DNA of 64,000 bases from NCBI RefSeq assembly GCF_013294115.1, contig NZ_JABSNP010000001.1, forward strand, positions 186,001-250,000, in the 5' to 3' direction. The first letter of the stretch is position 1. Each line of letters starts with the position of its first letter. Made by a program: the position numbers and the translations under genes. The notes under the pieces are model-generated. The model was not told the origin of the DNA. It worked only from the letters and a program-made list of their open reading frames with translations, and made no database searches. The stretch is from Hymenobacter caeli (GTDB taxonomy: Bacteria > Bacteroidota > Bacteroidia > Cytophagales > Hymenobacteraceae). Below, piece by piece: positions 1-8,550 of this stretch.

Positions 1-1
1 C

Positions 2-805
2 GCCAACATTCGCCCCGTCACGGCCTACACCGCCTTGCTGAAGCACTCGCCCCTCAAGCCCGAGCGCATCGAAGGCACCGACTTGGTGATCTTCCGGGAG
101 CTGACGGGCGGTATTTACTTCGGTGAGAAGGGCCGCACGGCCGACGGCACGGCCTACGACCACTGCACCTACTCGCGCCCCGAGATTGAGCGCATCGCCC
201 ACCTGGCGTTCCAGTCGGCCGCCGGCCGCCGCCAGCACCTCACGCTCGTGGACAAGGCCAACGTGTTGGAAACCTCGCGCCTGTGGCGCGAAGTGGTGCG
301 TGAGCTGGCTCCTCAGTACCCCACCGTCGCCGTGGATTACCTGTTCGTGGACAACGCCGCGATGCAGATTATCATGAACCCCACGCAGTTCGACGTGCTG
401 CTGACCGAGAACATGTTCGGCGACATCATTTCCGACGAGGCTTCGGTCATCGCCGGGTCGATGGGCCTGCTGCCTTCCGCCTCCGTGGGGGCCGCGGTGG
501 CGGTGTTCGAGCCCATCCACGGCTCGTACCCGCAGGCCAAGGGCCAGGGCATCGCCAACCCGCTGGCGGCCATCCTCTCGGCGGCCATGCTGCTCGACCA
601 CTTGGGCCTGGGCACCGAAGCCGAGCTGGTGCGCGAAGCCGTGGACGAGGCCATCACCAACCACATCCTCACCCCCGAGCTGAACCCTTCGGCCCCCTAC
701 ACCACCGAGCAGGTGGGCAGCTACGTCGCCTTCTGGATTGCCGACTCGAACGAGCAGCAGTGGAGCGCCCACAACATCGCCGTCGGCAGCAGCACCATCA
801 TTTAG
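2..805 (+). CDS. leuB: 3-isopropylmalate dehydrogenase, 5' end cut off by the window
   Basis: Oxidative decarboxylation of 3-isopropylmalate in leucine synthesis (NAD-dependent, cytoplasmic). The frame is open from base 2, so the gene begins before the window. 267 residues are visible; the family is usually about 350-360, so roughly 90 N-terminal residues are missing. Visible family signatures are the YSRPEIERIA segment with the catalytic Tyr, the DKANVL segment with the catalytic Lys, VDNAAMQ, and the metal-binding GDIISDEAS followed by GSMGLLPSAS. It heads a + strand run of branched-chain amino acid genes, which fits the assignment. Confidence 0.95.
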   Translation, partial: ANIRPVTAYTALLKHSPLKPERIEGTDLVIFRELTGGIYFGEKGRTADGTAYDHCTYSRPEIERIAHLAFQSAAGRRQHLTLVDKANVLETSRLWREVVRELAPQYPTVAVDYLFVDNAAMQIIMNPTQFDVLLTENMFGDIISDEASVIAGSMGLLPSASVGAAVAVFEPIHGSYPQAKGQGIANPLAAILSAAMLLDHLGLGTEAELVREAVDEAITNHILTPELNPSAPYTTEQVGSYVAFWIADSNEQQWSAHNIAVGSSTII

Positions 806-856
806 CCAGCAACGCGGCGGGCCGCTCCGCCTTGCCGGCTGCCCGCCCCACCCCCA

Positions 857-1540
857 ATGCACACGGTAAAAGAACAGTTTGACGCGGTTTCGGCCCGGTA
901 CGACCAGCAGCGGCCGTACCTGATTCCGTGCTACGACGACTTCTATGCGGTGGCCAACCCGTTGCTGCGCCGACGGCCCCGCGCCCGCACCGTGCTCGAC
1001 GTGGGGGCCGGCACGGGGCTGTTTTCCTCCTTCCTCTACCAGCAGCGGCCCGACCTGGAATTTACCCTCGTGGACCTGGCCCCGGAGATGCTGGCCGTGG
1101 CGCGGCAGCGGTTTGCCGGGCTGCCCGGCTTCGCGTTCCGGGAGCTGGACTTTGCCGCCGAAAACCTGCCGGGCACCTACGACCTCGTCATTTCCAGCCT
1201 GGCCATTCACCACCTGCCCGACGCGGCCAAGGCATCGTTGTACCAGCGCATCTACGGGGCCCTGAACCCCGGCGGCCTGTTCGTCAACGCCGACCAGGTG
1301 CTGGGCCGCACGGCCGGCTTCGACGCCTTCTACCGCCGCGACTGGCGGGCCACCGTGCGGCACTCGGGCCTGCCGGAGGAGGCCATCGGGCAGGCCTTCG
1401 AGCGCGTCAAGCTCGACGATTTCGGCACGCTGGAAGCCCAGCTGCGGATGCTGGAAGCCGCCGGCTTCCAGGAAGTGGATTGTCTGTACAAAAACCTGAG
1501 CTTCGCGGTGCTGGCCGGCGCGAAGGGCGACCTGGAATGA
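857..1540 (+). CDS. Class I SAM-dependent methyltransferase
   Basis: A 227-residue protein with a Rossmann-type methyltransferase core. Motif I (VLDVGAGTG, residues 46-54) binds S-adenosylmethionine, an acidic end of strand 2 follows (LVDLAPEM), and motif IV is in the segment DLVISSLAIHHLPD. The substrate cannot be read from the sequence. It lies 51 bases after leuB and 59 before ilvD, on the same strand, so it may be co-transcribed with the branched-chain genes, but nothing in it suggests a role in that pathway. The N-terminal KEQFDAVSARYD segment resembles methyltransferases acting on small molecules or quinones. Confidence 0.85.
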   Translation: MHTVKEQFDAVSARYDQQRPYLIPCYDDFYAVANPLLRRRPRARTVLDVGAGTGLFSSFLYQQRPDLEFTLVDLAPEMLAVARQRFAGLPGFAFRELDFAAENLPGTYDLVISSLAIHHLPDAAKASLYQRIYGALNPGGLFVNADQVLGRTAGFDAFYRRDWRATVRHSGLPEEAIGQAFERVKLDDFGTLEAQLRMLEAAGFQEVDCLYKNLSFAVLAGAKGDLE

Positions 1541-1562
1541 AGGCCCAATAACTTGCTCAAAT

Positions 1563-1599
1563 TACCAAGCACTACGCACCAAATACCAAGCACCAAAAC
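1563..1599 (+). repeat. Heptad-period array ending at the ilvD start codon
   Basis: TACCAAG occurs at 1563 and 1584 (21 apart) and CACCAAA at 1577 and 1591 (14 apart), so the spacer runs in steps of 7. It has one G in the last 22 bases before the ATG at 1600. Its function is unknown; it may act as an unstructured leader. Confidence 0.7.
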
Positions 1600-3324
1600 A
1601 TGACGCTCAATAAATTCAGCCGCATCTACACCCAGGACGACAGCCTGCCCGCTTCGCAGGCCATGCTCATCGGCGCGGGCCTGTCGGATGCGGATTTGCG
1701 CAAGCCGTTCGTGGGCATCTGCTCGACGGGCTTCGAGGGCAACACCTGCAACATGCACCTCGACGGGCTGGCCGACGAGGTGAAGCGCGGCGTGGCCGCC
1801 CAGGGCCTGGTGGGGCTGCGCTTCAACACCATCGGCGTGAGCGACGGCATCACCAACGGCAACGCGGGGATGCGGTTTTCGCTGGTGTCCCGGGAGATAA
1901 TTGCCGACTCGATTGAGGCGATGGCCGGGGCCCACTACTACGACGCGCTGGCCTGCGTGGTGGGCTGCGACAAGAACATGCCGGGGGCCCTGATTGCCAT
2001 GGCGCGGCTCAACCGGCCCTCGCTAATGGTATACGGCGGCACCATCCGGGGCGGCGAGTTCAAGGGGCAGCAGCTCAACATCGTGTCGTGCTTCGAGGCC
2101 TACGGCAAGAAGGTGAACGGGCAGATTTCGGAAGAAGACTACCAGGGCATCATCCACAACGCCTGCCCGGGGCCCGGGGCCTGTGGCGGCATGTACACGG
2201 CCAACACGATGGCCGCGGCCATCGAAACCCTGGGCATGACGGTGCCCGCCTCGTCGTCGCTGCCCGCCGAGAGCCCCGCCAAAATCCAGGAATGCCTCGA
2301 CACCGGGGCCTACCTGCGCCGCTTGTTGGAGCTGGATTTGAAGCCCCGCGACATCCTTACCCGCGCGGCGTTCGAGAATGCGATGGTGATGATTACCGTG
2401 CTCGGCGGCTCGACCAACGCCGTGCTGCACCTCATCGCCATTGCCCACGCGGCGGGCGTGCGCCTGACGATGGAAGACTTCCAGGCGGTGAGCAACCGCG
2501 TGCCAGTGCTGGCCGACCTCAAGCCCAGCGGCAAGTACCTGATGGAGGACTTGTCGAAGCTCGGGGGCGTGCCCGCCGTGCAGCGCACCCTGCTCGACCA
2601 CGGCCTGCTGAACGGCGAGCTGATGACCGTGACCGGCCGCACGCTGGCCGAAAACCTGGCCGACGTGCGCCCCCTGGGCCCCGAGCAGGACCTGCTGCGC
2701 CCGCTCAGCAACCCCATCAAGGCCGACGGGCACATCCAGATGCTGTACGGCAACCTGGCCACCAAGGGCGCGGTGGCCAAAATCACGGGCAAGGAAGGGC
2801 TGCGGTTCGCGGGCCCCGCCATCGTCTTCAACTCGGAAGAAGAGCTGAACCAGGGCATCCTGGCCCACCAGATTCAGGCCGGGCAGGTGGTCGTGATTCG
2901 CTACGTGGGCCCCAAGGGCGGCCCGGGGATGCCCGAAATGCTCAAGCCGACCTCGGCCATCGTCGGGGCCGGGCTGGGCGACAAGGTGGCCCTGATAACG
3001 GACGGGCGCTTTTCGGGCGGCACCCACGGCTTCGTCATCGGCCACGTGTGCCCCGAGGCCTACGACGGCGGCGGCATCGCCCTGGTGCAAAACGGCGACT
3101 GGATTGTCCTCGACGCCGCCGCCAACACCATCGACGTGCGGCTGCCGACCGACGAGCTGGCCGCCCGCCGCGCCGCCTGGCGGCGGCCCCCGCTGCCCGC
3201 CAAGCAGGGCGTGCTGCTCAAGTACATCCGCACCGTGAGCGACGCCAGCCACGGCTGCATCACCGACTTACTCGAGGAAGACGAACAAGTAGCGGCGGTG
3301 CCGGCGGCGCAGCTCACGCACTAG
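1600..3324 (+). CDS. ilvD: Dihydroxy-acid dehydratase
   Basis: Dehydrates 2,3-dihydroxy-isovalerate and 2,3-dihydroxy-3-methylvalerate to the 2-oxo acids, the third common step of valine and isoleucine synthesis; an iron-sulfur enzyme of the cytoplasm. The 574-residue length is normal. Cluster cysteines are visible at C50 (GNTCNMHL), C123 (GCDKNMPG) and C195 ([15 protein letters not shown]). The C-terminal [19 protein letters not shown] segment is also typical. The ATG at 1600 directly follows a heptad array with no Shine-Dalgarno sequence. ilvB follows after 45 bases. Confidence 0.97.
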   Translation: MTLNKFSRIYTQDDSLPASQAMLIGAGLSDADLRKPFVGICSTGFEGNTCNMHLDGLADEVKRGVAAQGLVGLRFNTIGVSDGITNGNAGMRFSLVSREIIADSIEAMAGAHYYDALACVVGCDKNMPGALIAMARLNRPSLMVYGGTIRGGEFKGQQLNIVSCFEAYGKKVNGQISEEDYQGIIHNACPGPGACGGMYTANTMAAAIETLGMTVPASSSLPAESPAKIQECLDTGAYLRRLLELDLKPRDILTRAAFENAMVMITVLGGSTNAVLHLIAIAHAAGVRLTMEDFQAVSNRVPVLADLKPSGKYLMEDLSKLGGVPAVQRTLLDHGLLNGELMTVTGRTLAENLADVRPLGPEQDLLRPLSNPIKADGHIQMLYGNLATKGAVAKITGKEGLRFAGPAIVFNSEEELNQGILAHQIQAGQVVVIRYVGPKGGPGMPEMLKPTSAIVGAGLGDKVALITDGRFSGGTHGFVIGHVCPEAYDGGGIALVQNGDWIVLDAAANTIDVRLPTDELAARRAAWRRPPLPAKQGVLLKYIRTVSDASHGCITDLLEEDEQVAAVPAAQLTH

Positions 3325-3369
3325 CTTGCTCGCCGCCCAGCGGCACCACCGCATAATCAGTAAGAACTT

Positions 3370-5103
3370 ATGTTTCAGACCCAACTTGCCCCCGCCCCCG
3401 CCGCCCCCGCCACCACGCCCATTACCGGCGCGGTGGCCGTGCTGCAAGCCCTGGTGGCCGAGGGCGTGGACACGATTTTCGGCTACCCCGGCGGGGCCAT
3501 CATCCCGATTTACGACGCGCTCTACGACTTCAAGGAGCAGCTGAACCACGTGCTGGTGCGCCACGAGCAGGGCGGCATCCACGCGGGGCAGGGCTACGCC
3601 CGCGCCTCGGGGCGAGTGGGGGTGGTGCTGGCCACGAGCGGGCCGGGGGCCACCAACCTCGTCACGGGCCTCGCCGATGCACTGATTGACAGCACGCCGC
3701 TCGTGTGCATCACGGGCCAGGTGTTCGCGCATTTGCTGGGCACGGATGCGTTTCAGGAGACGGACATCATCAACATCACGACGCCCGTGACGAAGTGGAA
3801 CTTCCAGGTAACCAACGCCGAAGAAATCCCCGAAGCGCTGGCCAAGGCCTTTTACATTGCCCGCAGCGGCCGGCCGGGCCCCGTGCTGATTGACATCACC
3901 AAGAACGCCCAGCTCCAGGCCTTCGACGCGCCGGCGTACCGGCCCTGTCAGCACATCCGTAGCTACCGGCCCGCGCCGGTGGTGCGGCCTGAGTTCATTG
4001 CCCAGGCGGCGGCGCTCATCAACCGGGCCCAGCGGCCGTTCATCCTCTGGGGCCAGGGCGTGGTGCTGGGCGAAGCCGAGCAGGAGTTCCGGGCCTTCGT
4101 GGAGAAAAGCGGCATCCCGGCGGCCTGGACCATCCTGGGCGCGGGGGCCTTGCCCACCGGCCACCCCCTGAACGTGGGCATGCTGGGCATGCACGGCAAC
4201 TACGGCCCCAACGTGCTCACCAACGAGTGCGACGTGCTGATTGCCATCGGTATGCGCTTCGACGACCGGGTGACCGGCCGCCTCGACAAGTACGCCAAGC
4301 AAGCCAAAGTCATTCACCTCGACATCGACCCGACGGAGATTGACAAGAACGTGAAGGCCACCGTGCCGGTCTGGGGCGACTGCAAGGAAACCCTGCCGCT
4401 GCTCACGGCCCTGGTCGAGCGCCAAGCGCACCCCGCGTGGCTCGCCCGCTTCCAAAGCCACATGGCGGAGGAGGTGGACGCCGTGATTCGCGAAGAGCTG
4501 TTCCCGACCTCGGAGGAGTTGACGATGGGCGAAGTGATTCAGCAGCTCAACGAAATCACGCGGGGCGAGGCCATCATCGTGTCGGACGTGGGCCAGCACC
4601 AGATGGTGGCCTGCCGCTACGCGCAGCTCAACCACCCGCGCAGCAACATCACCAGCGGCGGGCTGGGCACGATGGGCTTTGCGCTGCCGGCCGCCATCGG
4701 GGCCAAGCTGGGGGCCCCCGCCCGGCCCGTGGTGGCCATCATCGGCGACGGCGGCTTCCAGATGACCATCCAGGAGCTGGGCACCATCATGCAGACGGGT
4801 GTGGACGTGAAAATCGTCATCCTCAACAACCAGTTCCTGGGCATGGTGCGGCAGTGGCAGGAGCTGTTCCACCAGCGCCGCTACTCGTTCGTGGACATCC
4901 AAAGCCCGGATTTCGTGGCCGTGGCCGCCGGCTACCGCATCGCCGGCCAGCGCGTGGACGCCCGGCCCGACCTGCGCCCCGCCTTGGAGCGGATGTTGGC
5001 CCATCCCGGCTCGTTTCTGCTGGAAGTGATGGTGACCAAGGAGAACAACATCTTCCCGATGGTGCCGCAGGGGTGCAGCGTGGCGGAAATCAGACTTAAA
5101 TAA
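3370..5103 (+). CDS. ilvB: Acetolactate synthase, large (catalytic) subunit
   Basis: Joins two pyruvates, or pyruvate and 2-oxobutanoate, to acetolactate or acetohydroxybutyrate: the first common step of branched-chain synthesis. 577 residues, usual length. The N-terminal thiamine diphosphate domain carries the activating Glu (E66 in VRHEQGGIHAGQGYA), and the C-terminal domain carries the cofactor motif starting GDGGFQMT near residue 459 and ending at ILNNQFLGMVRQWQ. An Ala/Pro-rich stretch of about 15 residues precedes the conserved core. The small subunit ilvN follows after 98 bases of inverted repeat. Confidence 0.97.
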   Translation: MFQTQLAPAPAAPATTPITGAVAVLQALVAEGVDTIFGYPGGAIIPIYDALYDFKEQLNHVLVRHEQGGIHAGQGYARASGRVGVVLATSGPGATNLVTGLADALIDSTPLVCITGQVFAHLLGTDAFQETDIINITTPVTKWNFQVTNAEEIPEALAKAFYIARSGRPGPVLIDITKNAQLQAFDAPAYRPCQHIRSYRPAPVVRPEFIAQAAALINRAQRPFILWGQGVVLGEAEQEFRAFVEKSGIPAAWTILGAGALPTGHPLNVGMLGMHGNYGPNVLTNECDVLIAIGMRFDDRVTGRLDKYAKQAKVIHLDIDPTEIDKNVKATVPVWGDCKETLPLLTALVERQAHPAWLARFQSHMAEEVDAVIREELFPTSEELTMGEVIQQLNEITRGEAIIVSDVGQHQMVACRYAQLNHPRSNITSGGLGTMGFALPAAIGAKLGAPARPVVAIIGDGGFQMTIQELGTIMQTGVDVKIVILNNQFLGMVRQWQELFHQRRYSFVDIQSPDFVAVAAGYRIAGQRVDARPDLRPALERMLAHPGSFLLEVMVTKENNIFPMVPQGCSVAEIRLK

Positions 5104-5197
5104 GCTATTAGCTGACAGCTGCTAGCTGTTAGCTTTCTCGCCAACTAACCCTTCCACATTAAAAAAGCTAACAGCTAGCAGCTAATGGCTAACAGCT
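5104..5197. repeat. Inverted pair of heptad arrays between ilvB and ilvN
   Basis: GCT starts at 5104, 5111, 5118, 5125 and 5132, and again at 5167, 5174, 5181, 5188 and 5195, exactly every 7 bases in both arms. 5117-5134 and 5166-5183 are perfect inverted repeats of 18 bases; the wider arms agree at 27 of 32. The left arm begins one base after the ilvB stop and the right arm ends four bases before the ilvN ATG. A hairpin in the mRNA is expected. Confidence 0.85.
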
Positions 5198-5201
5198 CAA
5201 A

Positions 5202-5786
5202 ATGGAAGAATACAACATCACGGCCTACACCGAAAACCAGGTGGGCTTGCTCAACCGCATCGCCATTATTTTCTCGCGCCGCAAAATCAACATCGAAAGC
5301 CTCAACGTGTCGCCCTCGGAAATCGAGGGCATCCACCGCTTCAACATCGTGATTGTGGAAACCGAGGAAGTGGTGGAGAAGCTGGCCAAGCAGATTGAAA
5401 AGCAGGTGGAGGTGCTCAAGGTCTACTTCAACACCAACGCCGACGTGATTTGGCAGGAAATGGCGCTCTACAAAGTGCCCACCGACGTGATTGCCGAAAA
5501 AGTGCTCGTGGAGCGCCTGCTGCGCGAAAACGGGGCCCGTGCCGTGGTGATTCGCAAGGACTATACGGTGTTTGAAACGACCGGCCACCGCGAGGAAACC
5601 GACAGCCTGCTGCGGGCTTTGCAGCCCTACGGCCTCATTGAGTTCGTGCGCTCGGCGCGCATCGCCATCATCAAGGCCAGCGACGGCTTCCACCACAAGC
5701 TCCAGGAGTTTGAGCAGCGCGAGCCGAGCGAAGAAGTGGCGGAAAACGAATTTTTGAACGACCGCGAAAAAGTGTTCACGATGTAA
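5202..5786 (+). CDS. ilvN: Acetolactate synthase, small (regulatory) subunit
   Basis: Regulatory partner of IlvB; in this family the N-terminal ACT domain binds valine for feedback control. 194 residues. The ACT fold is visible at about residues 3-75 (YNITAYTENQVGLLNRI, then RRKINIESLNVSP), followed by the second conserved domain (KVPTDVIAEK...FETTGHREETDSLL...YGLIEFVRSARIAI). The acidic tail after residue 170 is longer than in short homologs. The position right after ilvB is standard. Confidence 0.96.
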   Translation: MEEYNITAYTENQVGLLNRIAIIFSRRKINIESLNVSPSEIEGIHRFNIVIVETEEVVEKLAKQIEKQVEVLKVYFNTNADVIWQEMALYKVPTDVIAEKVLVERLLRENGARAVVIRKDYTVFETTGHREETDSLLRALQPYGLIEFVRSARIAIIKASDGFHHKLQEFEQREPSEEVAENEFLNDREKVFTM

Positions 5787-5813
5787 GAATTGAATTTGAA
5801 GCTATTCAGCCAT

Positions 5814-5859
5814 CACCAGGCCGTCCTGCCTCGGCTGCGCTCGGCATGACGGCCTGGTG
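5814..5859. repeat. Palindrome of the GTCATGC class, ilvN-ilvC spacer
   Basis: Arms 5814-5830 and 5843-5859 are inverted copies of 17 bases with one mismatch, around a 12-base loop. The right arm contains GCATGACGGCC, shared with the larger palindromes at 12897-13006 and 16627-16738. It may work as a terminator or RNA-stabilising hairpin. Confidence 0.7.
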
Positions 5860-5892
5860 GCCTCGCAACTCATTACTTTCTGACAAAACCCC

Positions 5893-5923
5893 ACTCATTT
5901 ACTCATTCACCCATTCACTCCCC
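5893..5923 (+). repeat. Octad-period array ending at the ilvC start
   Basis: ACTCAT or a close variant starts at 5893, 5901, 5909 and 5917, every 8 bases. The array has no G on the + strand and runs directly into the ATG at 5924. The same octads appear in the palindrome at 56128-56209. Confidence 0.7.
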
Positions 5924-6985
5924 ATGGCAACCATCAACTTCGGCGGCGTACCCGAAACCGTTATTACCCGCGACGAATTTCCGCTCGCCAAGGCCCTCGA
6001 AACCCTTAAGGACGACACCATTGCCGTGATTGGCTACGGCGTGCAGGGCCCCGGCCAGGCCCTGAACATGCGCGACAACGGCTTCCGCGTTATCGTGGGG
6101 CAGCGCGACGGCACGCCCTCCTGGGACCGCGCCGTGAAGGACGGCTGGGTGCCGGGCGAGTCGCTGTTTTCCATCGAGGAAGCGGCCGAGAAGGGCACCA
6201 TCGTCTGCAACCTGCTCTCCGACGCCGGCCAGATTGCGCTGTGGCCCACGCTGAAAGCGAAGCTGACCCCCGGCAAGACGCTGTACTTCTCGCACGGCTT
6301 CGGCATCACGTTTAATGACCAGACTAACATCATCCCGCCCGCCGACGTGGACGTGATTCTGGTGGCCCCCAAGGGCAGCGGCACCAGCCTGCGCCGCTTG
6401 TTCGTGGCCGGCGGCGGGCTGAACTCGTCGTTCGCCGTGTTCCAGGACGCCAGCGGGCACGCCTATGAGAAAGCCATTGCGATGGGCATCGGCGTGGGTT
6501 CGGGCTACTTGTTCGAGACCGATTTCAAGAAGGAAGTGTATTCCGACCTCACCGGCGAGCGGGGCGTGCTGATGGGGGCCCTGGCCGGCATCATCGAGGC
6601 CCAGTACCAGGTGCTGCGCCAGCGCGGCCACTCGCCCTCCGAGGCCTTCAACGAAACCGTGGAAGAGCTGACCCAGAGCCTGGTGCCGCTGGTGGGCGAA
6701 AACGGCATGGACTGGATGTTCGGCAACTGCTCGGTGACCGCCCAGCGCGGGGCCCTGGACTGGAAAGGCCGCTTCCGCGACGCCACCTTGCCCGTGCTCA
6801 ACGAGCTGTACGACAGCGTGGCCAGCGGCGCGGAGGCCCGCCGCACCATCGAGCGCGGCACCACCCCCAACTACCGCCAGGAGCTGGATGCCGAGCTGAA
6901 GGAAGTGCGCGACTCGGAGCTGTGGCAGACCGGCGCGACCGTGCGCGAGCTGCGCTCGCGCACGAGCGAGAGCGTGGAGGCATAA
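5924..6985 (+). CDS. ilvC: Ketol-acid reductoisomerase
   Basis: Isomerises and reduces acetolactate and acetohydroxybutyrate with NADPH. I chose the ATG at 5924 (353 residues), because the 26 residues of the longer frame from 5846 are translated from a palindromic repeat and an octad array. The nucleotide-binding glycine motif GYGVQG is at residues 37-42; the Pro-Gly after it is where many class I enzymes have His-Ala. The metal-binding helical domain is marked by FETDFKKEVYSDLTGERGVLMG, with its C-terminal end near FGNCSVTAQRGALDW. It is followed by a short palindromic terminator. Confidence 0.95.
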   Translation: MATINFGGVPETVITRDEFPLAKALETLKDDTIAVIGYGVQGPGQALNMRDNGFRVIVGQRDGTPSWDRAVKDGWVPGESLFSIEEAAEKGTIVCNLLSDAGQIALWPTLKAKLTPGKTLYFSHGFGITFNDQTNIIPPADVDVILVAPKGSGTSLRRLFVAGGGLNSSFAVFQDASGHAYEKAIAMGIGVGSGYLFETDFKKEVYSDLTGERGVLMGALAGIIEAQYQVLRQRGHSPSEAFNETVEELTQSLVPLVGENGMDWMFGNCSVTAQRGALDWKGRFRDATLPVLNELYDSVASGAEARRTIERGTTPNYRQELDAELKEVRDSELWQTGATVRELRSRTSESVEA

Positions 6986-7004
6986 TCGCCTTTTATCACT
7001 TCGT

Positions 7005-7033
7005 AAGGACGTCATGCTCAGCATGACGTCCTT
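7005..7033 (+). terminator. Hairpin terminator after ilvC, made of GTCATGC ends
   Basis: Perfect 13-base arms (7005-7017 and 7021-7033) with a 3-base loop are followed by T-rich sequence. The core GTCATGC..AGCATGAC equals the two outer ends of the long palindromes elsewhere in the window, so it looks like an internal deletion product used as a terminator. Confidence 0.75.
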
Positions 7034-7071
7034 TTTATTCCATTACCACTGGCCCTGGCCAGCCCCACCCC

Positions 7072-8346
7072 ATGCCCGACCTGCTAGCCCCGGCGGCTAC
7101 TGCCGTCACCCTGGAAAACGTAGAAGCTGCGGCGCGTCGCCTCAAGGGCGTGATTACCAAGACGCCTTTGCTGCTCAACCTGGGCCTCTCGCGCACCTAC
7201 GACGCCACGGTGCTGCTGAAGCGGGAAGACCTGCAGGTGGTGCGTTCCTACAAAATCCGGGGGGCCTACAACAAGATTGCTACCCTGCCCCTGACCGTGC
7301 CGGCCCGCGAAATTGTGTGCGCCAGCGCCGGCAACCACGCCCAGGGCGTGGCCTACGCCTGCCAGCTGCTGGGCCTGCGGGGCGACGTTTTCATGCCCGC
7401 CCAAACCCCCGCCCAGAAGGTGGACAAAGTGCGCCTTTTCGGCAAAGACCTGGTGGACATTCATCTCATCGGGCGCACGTTTGACGACTGCTACCAGGCG
7501 GCGCAGGCGTTTTGCGACGCCCGCGGCAGCACGTTCGTGCACCCGTTCGACGACCTGGCCGTCGTGGAAGGGCAGGCCACGGTGGGGCTGGAAATCCTGA
7601 AAGCAGCGCACCACCAGCCGATTGACTTTTGCTTCCTGCCCATCGGCGGGGGCGGGCTGGCCTCGGGCGTGGCCAGCGTGTTTCGGCAGCTGAGCCCGCT
7701 CACCCGCCTCGTCGGCGTGCAGCCGCTGGGGGCCCCGAGCATGCACGACGCCATCCGGGCCGGGCGGCGGCAGGCGCTGGCCAGCCTCGACACGTTTGTG
7801 GACGGGGCGGCCGTGAAGTGCCCCGGCGAGCTGACGTTTGAAATTTGCCAGGCGCTGCTCGACGAGGTGCACCTCGTGCCCGAGGGCCAGGTGTGCGAGG
7901 ATTTGCTGAAGATGTACAACGAGGAAGGCATGGTGCTGGAGCCCGCCGGCACGCTCACCATCTCGGCCCTGCACGCCTACGCCGACCAGATTCGGAGCAA
8001 AACGGTGGTCTGCGTGGTGAGCGGCTCCAACAACGACATCACCCGGATGGAGGACATCAAGGAGCGGGCCCAGCGCCACCAGGGCCTCAAGCACTACTTT
8101 ATGGTAACCTTCAACCAGGCCCCCGGGGCCCTGCGCCGCTTCGTGAACAACGTGCTGGCCGAGGGCGACGATATCATTCAGTTCCAGTACATCAAGAAAA
8201 ACAACAAGGAAAAAGGCCCCGTTTTCATCGGTGTGGAAGTGAAAAACCCGCACGACGTGGAAGGCATCAAGGCGCGGATGGCGGCCGAAGGCTTCGGGTT
8301 CGAGTACCTGAACGGCAAGCAGGATTTTCTGAGTTTGCTGGTATAA
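7072..8346 (+). CDS. ilvA: Threonine ammonia-lyase (threonine dehydratase)
   Basis: Converts threonine to 2-oxobutanoate and ammonia, the entry into isoleucine synthesis; PLP enzyme. 424 residues. The PLP lysine is K61 in SYKIRGAYN; the phosphate-binding glycine loop PIGGGGLASG lies near residue 190. The C-terminal part from about residue 340 (HYFMVTFNQAPGALRRF onward) is a single ACT-like regulatory domain, so isoleucine control is likely. Gene order after ilvC supports a biosynthetic rather than catabolic enzyme. Confidence 0.94.
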   Translation: MPDLLAPAATAVTLENVEAAARRLKGVITKTPLLLNLGLSRTYDATVLLKREDLQVVRSYKIRGAYNKIATLPLTVPAREIVCASAGNHAQGVAYACQLLGLRGDVFMPAQTPAQKVDKVRLFGKDLVDIHLIGRTFDDCYQAAQAFCDARGSTFVHPFDDLAVVEGQATVGLEILKAAHHQPIDFCFLPIGGGGLASGVASVFRQLSPLTRLVGVQPLGAPSMHDAIRAGRRQALASLDTFVDGAAVKCPGELTFEICQALLDEVHLVPEGQVCEDLLKMYNEEGMVLEPAGTLTISALHAYADQIRSKTVVCVVSGSNNDITRMEDIKERAQRHQGLKHYFMVTFNQAPGALRRFVNNVLAEGDDIIQFQYIKKNNKEKGPVFIGVEVKNPHDVEGIKARMAAEGFGFEYLNGKQDFLSLLV

Positions 8347-8421
8347 AACGAGCCGATTCTTGTCGGGTTGGGGCTTTTGGCGACGGGTTAGGAGAATGGC
8401 GGCTACTTTCCGGCCTCCTAA

Positions 8422-8533
8422 GCGGGGTGGTCCGGCGACTTTTTCTGTCGTCGGGCCACTCTTGTTACTGCCCGGGGCCCTGTTCAACCGCCCGAGTGGC
8501 CCGACGACGGGAAAAGTCGTCGGACCACCCCGC
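8422..8533. repeat. Large inverted repeat with hairpins inside each arm
   Basis: Arms 8422-8461 and 8494-8533 (40 bases) are inverted copies with three mismatches around a 32-base centre. Each arm is itself an imperfect hairpin (TGGTCCGGCGAC against GTCGTCGGGCCA). Two REP-like hairpins facing each other resemble a bacterial interspersed mosaic element. It lies between ilvA and the GH28 gene, where it may also end transcription. Confidence 0.75.
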
Positions 8534-8550
8534 CCTAAACCACTCTTCCC

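Noticed and set aside
3268..5004. A 578-residue open frame on the - strand
   Set aside because: Antisense to ilvB, with His/Val/Gln-rich composition and no recognisable domain; the + strand enzyme is certain.
5846..5923. Longer start for ilvC
   Set aside because: The 26 extra residues would be translated from part of a palindromic repeat and the octad array; the conserved protein starts at 5924.
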